From Paraphaeosphaeria minitans (lineage: Eukaryota; Ascomycota; Dothideomycetes; Pleosporales; Didymosphaeriaceae): a stretch of DNA of 64,000 nt. Location: assembly GCA_015832175.1 (NCBI GenBank), contig WJXW01000013.1:682001-746000 (forward strand). Reading direction: 5' to 3'. Made by a program: the position numbers and the translations under genes. The notes under the pieces are model-generated. The model was not told where the DNA came from, did not search any database, and was given only the letters and a program-made list of their open reading frames with translations. Positions 43,330 to 55,300 of this stretch are shown here, piece after piece. Positions within the stretch are counted from its first letter, which is position 1, and each line of letters begins with the position of its first letter.

Positions 43330-44346
43330 TCACAGGCCGAACCATGTTTCTGAAGCATCGAGATGTGATGGTACCGAATGACCAACACCCTGAGCCCAAA
43401 TACCCTCCACACTCGGACCGAAGTCATCCATCCTATAATTTTTTTCGGGAGTGTTTGGTTTCGACGACGTCGGAGATAGGCTAACATTGAATACGTTCGT
43501 CCACTGGTCGATCGTCTCCTGATAATTGTTGGGTGACAGGGTTCCATCAGTCGATCCATGCCAGATCTGCATGCGAGGGCGCGCACCGGTGTAGCCAGGG
43601 TACATGGCTCGAGCTACGTTACCCCACTGCTCGGGACTTGCCTTGCTGTTTCCTTCACTGCAGGTGTTGTTCCATGCGGCGGCAGCTCCGGAGGAAGACA
43701 CGAAGCAGCCAGCTGGCACACCGGAATAGAGCGATATGGCAGTGATGAGATCAGGGTAGGTCGCCGCCATGGCATTGGACATCATCGCTGATCAAGGTCA
43801 GCCAGCCTCAAGTACGAATCAAGATTTCAAACATACCGCCTGATGAGCCACCTGTTACGAAAACCTTTTTTGGGTCGATCTTATACTGAGTGATAGCGTA
43901 CTTAATCTAGGGGATGTCAGCTAGAACAAGCGAAAGACGACCGAGAGCTACAAACCATATTTGCGATAGCATTCGAGTCACCTCCTCCATTGTGTGTGAG
44001 CGAAGCTTTGCTCGATACATCCCAACACTCAGTTGTCGAGCTTGGCCAAACCGTCACATAGCCCTTCCTGTCAGATCCCTGGTGCCATGGAATCTTGCTG
44101 TTCTGGAAATACTTCTGCGCAGATGACTGGCAAGAATGGATCGCAACGACAAGCGCATCGCTTTTCACAGTGTCCGGAACGTATACCCACCTACCCCGGC
44201 ATTAGTTCTGCTTGTCTTCGGTTTCAAGATACTCGCATTCCAGGCTTTGCTTTTGCATCGTTGTTATAGTTCGTCACCTGCGTTAGCGACGCTGCGAGCG
44301 CACAAGCTCCATACGAAAATACTGCTGGAAAAGTTCGGCAACGCAT
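43330..44346 (-). CDS. Acetylxylan esterase (carbohydrate esterase family 1)
   Basis: A 290-residue secreted esterase removing acetyl groups from xylan. Exons 44346-44237, 44190-43956, 43906-43837, 43787-43330. The signal peptide region begins MRCRTFPAVFSYGACALAAS, followed by LTQVTNY. The catalytic Ser is in TGGSSGAMM, the Asp in WHGSTD and the His in GVGHSVP. SLTHNGGGDS and CWDVSS are typical of the family. Introns 2 and 3 are GT-AG (49 nt each). Intron 1 (46 nt) makes sense only as a GC-AG intron: exon 1 ends GGA-AT, donor GCGAGT, acceptor GGGGTAG, giving GMWVYVPDTV. All phases then agree. Using the nearby GT instead breaks the frame, so the alternative is a one-base error. There is no CBM. 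It is divergent from an AA9 gene. Confidence 0.85.
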
Positions 44347-45110
44347 TGTGATGACGCTCAGGTACTCTCAAACCATTTTGAGATGAGGAAAGTCGACTAT
44401 GTATCGCGACTCACTCTCCGCCACAAGCGGGGCCCTCTTTACGCATTGGTGGAAAATCTCGGACTATTAATCCACAATGCATCGTAGACGTTTCCTGCCC
44501 TGTACAAGGTTCATTTGTTAAGAAAGTCGCGACCTCGTCAAGCATGCAGGGGGTTACCTGGGTAGCAATCAAGCTTTCACCGAAGCATTTGGCAATATCA
44601 GCCGGGTAAACCTACACCCTTGCTTCCCCACGATTTCGCCCATGTGAGTCCCGCATTGCACATCTATCGAGGAAGCGATACAGTTATATGGAATCACCAC
44701 AACGATCATCCAGGTTCAGCCCCACGAGATAGCACTCGCTTGTTTATGTAGGGCGTCAGGTGGTTTTTCTGCAAATTGTGTGGATTACCTGCCGGGATGG
44801 CAACCGATTTACCCACAGTGAGAGCTCCAACAATCTATTCTAGACGCGTCGTAGCTAAGGTGGGATTCATATACTGTCAAACCTGGGGATGTGGGGAGAG
44901 ACTGCCGTGCTCGACGCCCAGACATCGAATCATTGCTGGGTGCGCCAGCTTGAACCTCTTCCGATCGCTATATGGGCTGCATTACGCTGCTTTGTCTCGC
45001 AAAATGATGTCAGGCTCAGAGATCTTTCCGTTATTCGTCTGATTGTTCGGCCTTGATAAAATTTATGTAACACTGACGAGTCTCTTCGACAGTGTCTCAC
45101 ACCCACGAGA
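44347..45110. promoter_or_regulatory. Shared upstream region of CE1 esterase and AA9 LPMO
   Basis: 764 bp between two divergent start codons of biomass-degrading enzymes. It contains three words matching the CreA carbon-repressor consensus SYGGRG: GCGGGG at 44427, CTGGGG at 44883 and GTGGGG at 44891, the last two adjacent. One word matches the GGNTAAA xylanase-regulator motif (44604-44610). Such short words are common by chance, so this is suggestive only. Confidence 0.45.
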
Positions 45111-46019
45111 ATGTGGCGCATTGTTCTACTGGCAGCCAGCTGGCTCGCTTCCCAAGCCTCCGCACACGGAGGATGCTTGAACTACACCGTCGGCGACACC
45201 TGGTATCCAGGGTATTTTCAGTCGTCGAAAAAGAAATCTCAAACATTGTTGCTAACCCCCCTAAAAGATACTCTCCCTTCGACAACCAGACCTTCCAAGA
45301 TGCCGCCCCCTGGATGGTCCAAAGGAAATGGATCACCAACGACCCCATCTTTGAAACAACGAATGCCTCCCTCTCGTGCAACACCCCGGGCACCCCGGCC
45401 CGCGCCTACATACCCATCTTGCCCGGCCAGGACATCACCGCCGTCTACATGTACTGGGTGCACACCGTCGGCCCCATGATCGCATGGATGGCGCGCTGCG
45501 CCAACGACGACTGTCACACGTTCGACTCGTCCACGGCGGACTGGTTCAAGATCGGAGAGCAGGGACTACAAGACGGGACTATCGAGCTAGGCAACTGGTT
45601 CCAGAAGACGTTCTCGAACTGGGATGGGAGTCCGAGTTTGTGGAGTGAGACTGTGCCGAGAGGGTTGAAGAAGGGGAAGTATCTGGTTAGGCATGAGATC
45701 ATCAGTTTGCACAGCGCGAATAAGCCGCAGTTCTATCCCGAGTGCGCGCACTTGGATGTTGGGGGTGAAGGCACCGCGGAGCCGGGTCGGGAGCACCTGG
45801 TGAAGATTCCGGGGGTGTGGGACATGGATCGTGAGTCATGCGTGAGTGGTGGGAGGTCGGTTGCTGATGGTGCGCAGAGCCGGAGATAAACATCAATATA
45901 TATGCGCCGGAGGTCGCAAACAGGACTGTAAGTGCGCAACTTCCCGCTCGCTGAGTTCAGGTGCTGAAACGGCCTAGACGTACAAGATCCCGGGGCCGCC
46001 GGTGTGGGCTGGAGCGTAG
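45111..46019 (+). CDS. AA9 lytic polysaccharide monooxygenase
   Basis: A 251-residue copper enzyme that oxidatively cleaves cellulose or related glucans. Exons 45111-45211, 45268-45830, 45878-45927, 45978-46019; introns of 56, 47 and 50 nt, all GT-AG and phase-consistent. The signal peptide ends ASQASA, leaving His19 as residue 1 of the mature protein, the first copper ligand. The second His is in YWVHTVGP, the axial Tyr in QFYPECAHLDV, and the second-sphere His in RHEIISLH. The C-terminus EVANRTTYKIPGPPVW is the usual AA9 end; no CBM1 follows. The position of the introns inside DMDQPEIN and NRTTY matches how other AA9 genes are cut. It is divergent from the CE1 gene. Confidence 0.92.
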
Positions 46020-47884
46020 AGGACGAAGATGGACTTATATAGATGAACGGGATAGCTAGCATAGCAACAACAGTGGTGCAACAGTAGATGAGATTTACCT
46101 TCTCAGCCTCGATTGAGGATGCGTCCCGCGAGAAGATGTGGCAGAAACCCCAAAGCCACTCCAACCCCAAGAGAAACATTGACAAGAGCTTAGCGTCCAC
46201 GAAATTTTAATTCTCTTCACCACCAATCTCTATATGTAGCAATATAAGTACCATCCACCTTTGCGAAGTGCGAGTTGGTACATTGCACTGTACCTTGATT
46301 TCCTCCCCAGCACTGCAGATACGGTGATGGCCCAACGTTAAGATCTACGGAGCACCAGAAGTGGACACCAATCCGACCAATGACCTTCGTGCAGAGCGGA
46401 GCCTCAAAACATGCAACGACTACCAGTGGTGCGGTATCATGTGACCCGAAGACATATAACCCGCTCGCGTTCTCTACCTCATCCTTCGCACTACACACAC
46501 GCGAGAAGCAGACCAAAAACGACGAAGCAACTAACCCATGATCTTGATATCGGTGGACGACTAAAACTCCGCGCAGGAAAAGACGGTGGGCTGCTCGCGC
46601 TGTGCCGCTTCAAAAGCACTACCTATCGGTGCCTATGGAAGAGCTTGCGCTGCGGTGTCGCTCCAGAAGGAGTATATCTGGTGTTGCCATATTTCTGTGG
46701 TAAGATGGTCCTCGAAAAGGAAGGAATGGCAAGGGGAGGCATTTTCCCTTGGTTCGTCGGAGCACCAAAAGACACCGACAACGGTATGATGGTCCAACGG
46801 AGATTGGAAGTTTCGAAGGGGCCTGATGCACAGTGCTTGTGCCTAGGATGCCATGGGGGCCCAAAAGATGACCTCAACAACCCCATGTCCCTGTGGAGCA
46901 GTGGAGCTGCAAAAAACTCTCTTGGGGAAACCTGGTGAAGCATCTGGCGTCACGGGACACCGAAATACGATGATTAGTCGACCTTTTTTTTCGTGGGAAC
47001 TGTGGCACTTCGAAAACGTAACGCATGCTAATGCATGGTATTCGCACGTGATGGGGCACTACGAAAAGACAGTTGCGACTCTGATCAGCCTTCGCCAAGA
47101 GGAGGATGTTCAAAAAGAGAGGCAACAGGGCGATGAGCTCGTAGTAGGAGATCGAGCCCCCAAAGAACAAAGCAAGCGAAACGATGCGAGCTCGCCCGGC
47201 CCCGGGCCTGAGCCTAGGCCTCTAAAAGACCTGTTTCGCCTGTCGCATCCATGAGCTTGTGCCGTTGCGAGCACTACCTAAAACCTTGGCCGATTGACAG
47301 CATGTCTTCTCGGAAATCCGGCGCTCCGGAAAAGAAGGTGAACAAGCGTCGTGAGCGCGTCTCAGCCTGGAACCCAAAAGCTGGTGAGAAAATTGAACAT
47401 GCGCTCGCTTCGTCTCGAGCTGGAATTCTGAAGAATTTGCGCACATGAAGTATGTGGGAGTGGCATGGTGAAGGACCAAGCAAGGCTAGAAGTGAGTCTG
47501 GTGAGCGTGTGATGTGCTAGAGAACTTAACGTCGGAAGAGATGACATCATGTGGTTGTGTGTGGAGGAGGATCTCAACAAGTGCTGGAAGTTTGCATGGT
47601 GCGAGAAATGTCTGGAAACAAAAATCGATGTGGGCTCCGTGAACGGATGATGAGAGATCTCGCGGCTTCGCTTGAAAGTTACGCTGGACAGCGCCATGAG
47701 GTATTTTCCAGTTGTAACGCATTCTAGTACATGGGAGCAAGTTTCCTCAAAATCTGTAGCCTTCGTTGTCATGAGAAGGCGTCAGTACCAAGACACGTCT
47801 GCAGTACCATTCCATAATTTGTAGCCCGTATCTGATACATCAATTTTACTTAAACAATTCTGCTACGTGCCTTGCCATTCCCAA
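46020..47884. other. Intergenic, uncertain open frames
   Basis: About 1.87 kb between AA9 and the AAA ATPase gene (both 3' ends face in). Plus-strand frames of 175 codons (46411-46938) and 133 codons (46853-47254) overlap and show no known family. A minus-strand frame covers the same place. I do not call any as a gene, but a small lineage-specific gene with introns is possible. Confidence 0.35.
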
Positions 47885-49634
47885 CTAGCCTCTAGCAGCT
47901 CGCCTGTTCATCATGGCCCGGTACCTCGCCGCGTAGTCCTCGCTCGAGCTCATCTCCTTCTTTCCACTCTTCCACTTCTCCGGCTCCGTGTTGTCCATCT
48001 CCGCGATCAAGATGCGGATCTGGTGTCGCACGACCTTGAGCAGAAGGTTTTCATTCAAGTGCTCAGGGATCTCGACCGTAGGGACGACGTGCTTCTTCGT
48101 CGCCTCCTTCTCCTTCTCCTTCTTCTCCGCACTCTTGGTTTTCGCATCGAGACCCTCCACGACAGCCTTCCCACACTTGTCGCACTTCTTCTTGCACTCG
48201 CAAACATCCCCCTCCTTCTTCTCTTCGACCACCGCAGCTCCCCCCTCAGCACTGGGCGCCTCGTCCTCGGGCGCGCTCTCCGCCTCGGCCGCATCCACAA
48301 TCTCAAAGTCGTCACCTTTGAACCCGCGCACCAGGCTCAGCAGCGCCATCACAAACAACTCCTTCAGATACGCAAAGCTGAAGCCCTCCGTAAGCTGCGC
48401 GACAACCCCACACAGCTCTTCGGGAAATTCCAGCCCGTCGTTGCGCCGCAGCAGCTTCTGCCGCCAGTACTCAGCGTAGAGCGTGCGCTCCTTTTCGCCG
48501 GGAAGGCGGAAATGGTACTTCCGGTCGAAGCGGGAGGGCCGCTTTGCAATAGCAGGATCGAGCTTGTGAAGATGGTTCGTCGATCCAATCATCAAGATAC
48601 CATCGTTGGATTCCAGCCCATCGACCTCGTTGAGGAAGTAAGACCGAATATTGTCGTCGACGAGGGAATCTAGGTCCTCGAAGATTAGCAGGCAAGGCGC
48701 GCAGCGCCGCGCCTGCTGGAAGATTTGCCGAATCGAGTACTGCTCTGTGTTGCACTTTGTCTCGAAGCTTTTCACATATAGCGAGGAGACCTGGTCGGGG
48801 CGGGCATACAGGCTGTTGATGAGCGCCTTGATGGAGACGGTTTTGCCGTTGCCGGGGACGCCGTGCAGGATGATGCCGCGCTTCCATGGGACTGCGTACT
48901 GCGCGTAGATCGCCTGGTTTTCGAAGAAGCCCTGCACGTCCTGGATGAGGCCCGTCTTCATGTCTGGGTCGAGGATGACGTCGTCCCAGGAAGAGCCCTC
49001 GACGGCTTTCCAGAGCTCCTTGGATTTCTCCCAGTAGCCGTTGTCGAAGACCCATATCTCTTCGTGGAGGAGGGACGTCCATTTGCCAGCAGCGAGGATG
49101 AGGGTATCCGTCTCGGCGCAGTGTCCCTCATCGACGTTGGCATCGCCGTTGGTGGTGCGCGAATGCAGGATGTAGAAGCAGCGGGTGGGGGATTGGAAGG
49201 GGTCCTGGTAGATGAGGTGGAAGAGAAGGAACTTCTTTCCGTCCCACTCGTATGAGAACCTAGCCACCGTAAATCCAATTGATCTAATGGTGGAAGGAAG
49301 TGCCATACCTAGCGAAGTGGAACTCGTCCTGCAGACTCCCAGGGTGCATCTTCTTCTCGACGCCGCTTCCCACTGGCTTCCACTGCCTGGTTGCATTGAA
49401 CGTCTCGTCGTCGGCTTCGTGCGAATATGTCGCCTTCCCCGCAGCAGCGAACTCCAGGAGCGAGCAGCTTCCTGAATCCACAACAGTGACGTGGTGCTGG
49501 GGATACTGCTTGCGAATGATGTTAAGCACGCGCTGCTTGGTCTCAGTGCGCTGTTGGCCGGCATGCTCACTGAAGGCGTCAAAGACGCGCTGCTCGTCCG
49601 AGTCATCCGTGAAAGCGACCTTCAAGCTGGTCAT
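47885..49634 (-). CDS. BCS1-like AAA+ ATPase with Cys/Lys/Glu-rich insert
   Basis: A 566-residue protein. Exons 49634-49309 and 49259-47885; the 49-nt intron (GTATGG..GGCTAG) joins DEFHFA to RFSYEWDG. Residues about 100-220 match the BCS1-N-like region (AGKWTSLLHEEIWVFDNGYW, SSWDDVILDPDMK). Walker A GVPGNGKT lies near 242, Walker B LLIFEDLDSL near 306, sensor region GSTNHLHKLDPAIAKRPSRFDRKY near 345. No transmembrane helix precedes the domain, unlike mitochondrial Bcs1, so this is a fungal-specific relative of unknown substrate. The small AAA subdomain is followed by an acidic Ala-rich stretch, then CECKKKCDKC and a Lys-rich helix. The last 60 residues (EHLNENLLLKVVRHQIRILI) look folded. Confidence 0.83.
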
Positions 49635-51173
49635 TATGAATTAAATATCGAAACGTGAAGTGGTAAAGAATTGCAATCAGGTGTAACCTGGTGTGTTTTG
49701 CTCAATCTGTGTGGGAGCAGGTTACTTTATATGCACCGAAGCGGCCGCCCACGACACGTAAACGCGCAAAGATAACAGCAAGACTAGCTACCTGATTGAC
49801 AAACGGTGAACCCAGGAGCGCTTGGATCCTCGTTCACTAGGGCGATCTCCGTGTGCACGAGTCTGCGTGCAGCGAGGCAGCATCGATCTAGGCAGCCACC
49901 TTCGAACGGCCTATCATAGTAGTTTGGGGTCAAAACCATTGGAGTGAGTGTGGCGAGTTCCGTGGCGTAACATCACCTGCAATCGCAGTGCAGGTGGTCT
50001 CTGTCGTTCATAGGCTGATTGAAACTGTCGGGCCACGCGTGCGGTTTGTCGAAGGTCAACGGCGATGTTGCCCTTCGACACTACCGCGCCTTGCTCTCAC
50101 TGCAGATCGGGATCGCGATGCGGCGTCGCACATTTTACCAGTTCTCCTCCTCATTTGTCCCATGCGCATGTAAGATGAACCGATTGGACGTGGATACTTG
50201 TCGGGTGTGGTGTACAACTTCACCGGTCTGATAGGGGCCTTGCTTACCTATGCCCATTGCTTTTGGGTTGTCACCGAAATATCTCTGTTGGGACTGTACC
50301 TACATGTTCAGTGCAGTCGAGCAGTGTAACTATTCAAGCCAGGCACTGAAAGTTGCTCAAGCATCTCTGTTGGCCATAGAAAGAAGAGAGGTAGAACGAG
50401 CACATCCAGCGTCGCAAAAAATGAACGACCTGTGAAGAGTGAATGCGTCGTGTTACTTCTGCCCCGCACATCTCCAGGATTGACACCGCCCGCTGACGCT
50501 ACCCCACGTGAGACTAACCAACCTGCCCTCACCTCACCACTTCTTTTTTTCGCCAGTTTCGGCGGAGGGCTCTTGTTCAGAAACGTCGTGTTCATCCGAA
50601 GTTGATTCGAGCTCAATTGCGTACAACTTAGCCACATCCGGCGCGTATCTTTATCCAGACCCGCAAGGCTGAGGCTCTGCTTCGAATCGTAGACAGTCCA
50701 GCTTCTCGATCTGGCATTGCCTCGCGACAGAGCCTCATGAAGGGGCTGGCAAGATGTGCAAATGTGTGGAGGCACCGAAACCGGCGCAGCCTCGGCGCGT
50801 CCGGTTGATATAGCACGTCGAAGGTACCGGTGTGGGTGGGAAACAACTAATGCATGCATCATAAGGCACAAGGCACGATATCCAAGTTCATGAGCACCAT
50901 AGTGAGGGTTAAGCCGTGTCAGACCACGCATCAAAACGACCGGGAAGGCTTCTAAATCCATGCAGATGCTCTCATTCATTTCATTTCATTCATTCGTAGG
51001 TATGCCTTCCCCCAACTGGGAACCTTCCCATCCCTCGCATCCCAACAGAGGTAGAGATATCATGCCATGCTCGCCAGCCCCTCATGTTACCGAGCGGGCG
51101 TAGCAGGCCAATGCCATTGGCCAATCCATGCATGCATCGTGCTTTCGCCTCCATATCAAGCGGGTGGTGTACT
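49635..51173. other. Intergenic, no gene recognised
   Basis: About 1.5 kb. A 223-codon minus-strand open stretch (50308-50979) has no family resemblance and is not called. No repeat was recognised. Confidence 0.45.
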
Positions 51174-51645
51174 CTAGTGTGCAACGCTGGCTCCTTTGGT
51201 GATGTTGGTGTCGCCCTGGCGCTCCTTGGCCTGTGTACACATTACATTAGCAACCACGTTCATCTCTCATAGCAATATAGCAAGGGGAGGACAGCTTACA
51301 TCGCTCTCCTGCAAATCACCCTTCTCCAGAATCTGCTGTACGACATCCTCCTCCTTGTGCGTGCCAAACTCGTTCTCGAGCACGCTGTGCGATGCCGTGT
51401 CGAGGATGCCCTGATTGCCGTGCCTGTTTCCCTGCGTCAGCAACCAAATACCCTTCACACCATCGCTTCGCTCCGGCTTACTTGTGCGTAACAAACACCT
51501 TCCACCCGCCGACAACCTGCGCAAGCGGTACACTCTTATCCCCCCTCCACTCCTTCACCGCATCTGAGCTCTCCACGAAGACAATGAAGTCCTCGTCCTT
51601 GCCCTTGTAGTGCACCTTGGTCTGCTGTTCGTTTCCGCGAGGCAT
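51174..51645 (-). CDS. RTC3: SBDS N-terminal domain protein (Rtc3-like)
   Basis: A 114-residue protein. Exons 51645-51482, 51423-51300, 51230-51174, with introns of 58 nt (GTAAGC..AAACAG) and 69 nt (GTAAGC..TACACAG). It contains only the N-terminal FYSH domain of the SBDS/Sdo1 ribosome-maturation family: KVHYKGKDEDFIVFVESSDAVKEW, then FVTHKHGNQGILDTASHSVLENEFGT and EEDVVQQILEKGD. Yeast Rtc3 (about 111 residues) has the same size and is linked to RNA metabolism and the response to stress; it lacks the domains SBDS uses on the 60S subunit. The last exon (AKERQGDTNITKG) is polar and probably disordered. Start and end are well fixed by length and splice phase. Confidence 0.9.
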
Positions 51646-52358
51646 GATGTGCTAAGTGTTTGTCTTTCTTGGGTATCGAAGTGATTCGTTTGATTGAGCT
51701 CGTCAAGAGGAAGATTGAGTTTGAGTTCGTGAGTCGTCAAGTGTAATGGTCCGAGTGAGGGGCACGGCACACGTGTGCTTTTGTAGCTCTCTCCAGCTCC
51801 GGCGGGGCACATGCGAGAGCCCGACGTCATCGCCAAGACCCGCCCTTCTCCCACCTTCCAAGCCCGAACAGGCACCACACCACGACGAACGAGCCTCACC
51901 GTGCCCTGGCCCCGCGTGAACCACGCCCAGTTGCCAAGTTTTGTCCGTGTTGCAGAGCATTGATGACGCTTTTTACTTATTTGATTGCTATTTATCCAAT
52001 ATGCGAGCTTGCGTGCTTCCTTCAAGTCGCGTGCCCAACGCGTGGGTGACGTCATCGACCATCCGATATCCGTTCACAACGCAAACCCTCCCCAACGGCG
52101 GCATGCGGGTGTGCCTTGCAGCAGGCCCTGTGATCTGCATGTGCTGATTCCTGTCATACTCTTCTCTATGGCGCCGTGCAATCCTTGTAGGTATGCTTCG
52201 TAGAATGCCTCGCGTCGAGCAAGAATAGCCCAGATCCTCACATCAAAACAATTCCCCATGGTTCTCACTATGCGCATTCTCAAACAGCCGTAGCCAAAAC
52301 CTCCTCAATCCAACCGCACCCAATAATTTCGTTCAATTCAATCCGCTCCCTTGCGGTA
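51646..52358. other. Intergenic; Rtc3 promoter
   Basis: 713 bp upstream of the Rtc3-like gene and downstream of the RhoGEF gene. No gene or repeat recognised. Confidence 0.5.
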
Positions 52359-55300
52359 TCATAACCAAAACCTGAAGATTCTGCTTCTGCTCTTCAAAAA
52401 CTTCTTGGTTGGCGGCGGCGAACCAGACGACTCATCATGGCGCGTCCTGCGTTCGCGAGTGGCTTTTCCTTTGCTCTTCTCATTCTCCTGATTCTTGACT
52501 GGCTCGGAAATATGTACGGGCGGGCGCAATATCGTGCTTTGTGACGCTGTCGAGATGCTCCTGCTTTCTACGCGGCTGCCAACACGACTGCTGGTGTCCG
52601 TCCGAGGCAGGCTGATCAGATGCGAGGATAGACGGCGTGTACGTTTCGGTTTCCCTGGCGTGCTCTTCTCGCTCCAGCGCTCCGTTCCTGAGGCGCGGTT
52701 TGCAAGTCGTCGCCGACGGCTCGAGGGCCTCGTGTCTGGCAACTCAAAATCGTTGGGCAGAAAAGCAGCTGGCGCGGTATGGAAGTCCACCACGGCTGGA
52801 GCGGGTCGACGGTCTGCGAGATTTTGTCCACGGAGATTTCCGTGTGACATCTTATGGACTCTGCTGCTATTAGAGTCTTCCGAACGTGTGTTACTGACGC
52901 CGGAGAAGCTGGGCGAGCGCCGAGAAAAGTTGCTTGCAATGCTCGCCATGCTGAGCTTCCTCATCACCGAATTGGCCGATGCGCGGAACTGGTTTTCCAC
53001 CCTCCGGTTTCCCATCCCTGGAAAAGGTAAGAGGTCTTTAGTCCAAACGTCTTCCAAAGCAGTCTCTAGGCGAATTCTTTCAGCCCTTCGCGGGGCCAAA
53101 GTAGGCACATGAGTTGCGGACAAGTGTGATTGCGACCGAGTAACCAAGGTTTGCGCGAACGGGAGCGGTGGCTCTGGTGACTTCTGCGCCTGCGTGTTTT
53201 TGATAATGACCTGAGTTAAATGGGTTTTCGAACCCAGAGTCGCTGCGCGGTGGACCGACATGCGTCGCACCAGGCTGTCTGCATGACCAAAGACAGGCCC
53301 GATCGATTTGATGTCCAAGGATAAGGATGAGAACATATCTGGCATATTCGACTGTCCTTCAACAAACTCATGTGTCTCGCATACAATACGTTGGCGAAGC
53401 TGTTTCTTCCAGACTTCTTCCTCTAGAGATGAGCAGGCACTCAGGATGATCTCATGCAAACGATGGCCGTGTTCGAACACCAGCTTCCAGGAGTGTGGGG
53501 CGGTGTGGCATTGCAGACCTCACGCAATTCAGCTGAGATCTAAGGAACGACAAAATGCCTTACCTCGTCCATTGTCCGTCTCTTCGATGCTTCCGTTGGC
53601 GAGCGCGATCGATGCGACAACACTATACGGCGTGAAGAAGCGCCCTGCGTTGGCGAGGACGAGACATGATTTGTACAAGACACAAGCCATGTATTGGCCT
53701 TTGACACGATCGGGGGTCTGGTAAGCTACGTGAAGCACGCCACAGACGAGGACATGACCAAGCAATCGAAAGACGAGGGCTTTTGAGATGGTCTATGCAG
53801 TTCAGTATGCCGCACGAGCTTCAAGTGTCTAACACACCTGTTCCTGGAACATTAAACGATCTTGCAGTTGCCAGGTGATCTCGATTAAACGGCGGGTCTT
53901 GGGATCGTCTTTGGCCTTGTTGACCTCACGTATGGTCTCCTGCAACCGGAACAGCGCCTTCTCAACCTTGGCGTGCGCTTCCGGATCATCATAGACTGGT
54001 GTATGTCGACAGAGGTCGCCGAACAGCAGTGGGTATTTGCAAACCCTTTGGATTGGCTAGAAAGATCAGCCGGATACATCAAGATTCTGGCGTACATTCG
54101 AACCTTGATCAATAAATCCGGGAAACTCAAAGCCTTGCGACTGCTTGTAGAGCGGTTGTTCTCCGATGCGACTACCTTGGAAAGAGCTTCGACTCCGCGC
54201 TCGAACTCCTGCCAGCCATGGAGACCTTTGCACGTCGAGGTAAGATCTTGAGACATGGTGGTCCAATGCGCGCCATATTCCTCGTACGTAAAGAAACGTT
54301 TCATCTGCCAAAATATTAGCTTAGACGAAGTTGAAGTCAGAAAGTGACACACGTGTTTGTTGAAGATCTCAGCAATGTCCCCAATGGTCTTCGTATCTGT
54401 CACTAGACCCTGCGGGCGCCGATCGGGGGATCGACCGATGTCCAACGAATGTCGAAGCCTTCGAGTGATCTTGTGCTCGGCCAACCGTCCTGGCATGAGG
54501 TCTGCGCTGTGGAAACGGATGTGTTTCGCTTTGGTAACTGGATATGCCTCTTGATGCGCGCTTTGTGTAAAGTCTGCTTGAGGAATAACTTGATGAAGCT
54601 CAGCAAGCAAGTCTTCGTGTAGCTGTAGGATCTGTGAGATGTTTCGTTGAATAGCTGCTCGTGTATGGGCTGGTAATGCAGGCACGCCACTGAGGATCAT
54701 GAAATAATCCTCGGAACATGTTAGCTCCCAATGTTTCACTAGGAAGTTAGAGCAAACTTACATTAACCAAAACTTTGAGGTCGGCAATGTAGCTCTCTTC
54801 TGTGGAAATGAGTTCTTCGACAACCTTGCGTCGCTGAGCAGAACGCAGCCAAGCTCCTTCATCGATGATAGTGCTCAAAGCCCCACCATGGCTCTCGGTC
54901 GATATACGTGCTTCCGAATAATGACTACTTCTTTTTCCTAGACGAACCTTGTCTGCAACCCCGGGTGTGTCAGACCGAGGAGCGATGCTGGCACTGGCCA
55001 CAGTGATCGATGCAGAATGTATTGCTGTAATGCATCCCAACGAGGACGACATGGAATCCGAGAATCGCCGAACTGTTTCTGTGATCGGCACAACTGGAGG
55101 AAACAGTAAATCCTGGTCTTCTATCATCTCGACTGCCACGGAGGGTACTTCGGGTACCGGATCCCTGTGTCTGTGGATGTGCCGACGCCGCAGAGTGCTC
55201 ATCCATCGTCGGAATGGTTGCGGACTGGCAACATCCGCATCATGTTCTTCCGGGTGGACTTGGGCCCCGTTTGCGGTATTGTCCGACCAGCGTCCTTCTG

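Noticed and set aside
50308..50979. 223-codon minus-strand frame
   Set aside because: No recognisable domain, no supporting splice or leader features; not called.
53973..54251. 92-codon plus-strand frame in the RhoGEF region
   Set aside because: It overlaps conserved DH-domain codons on the opposite strand.
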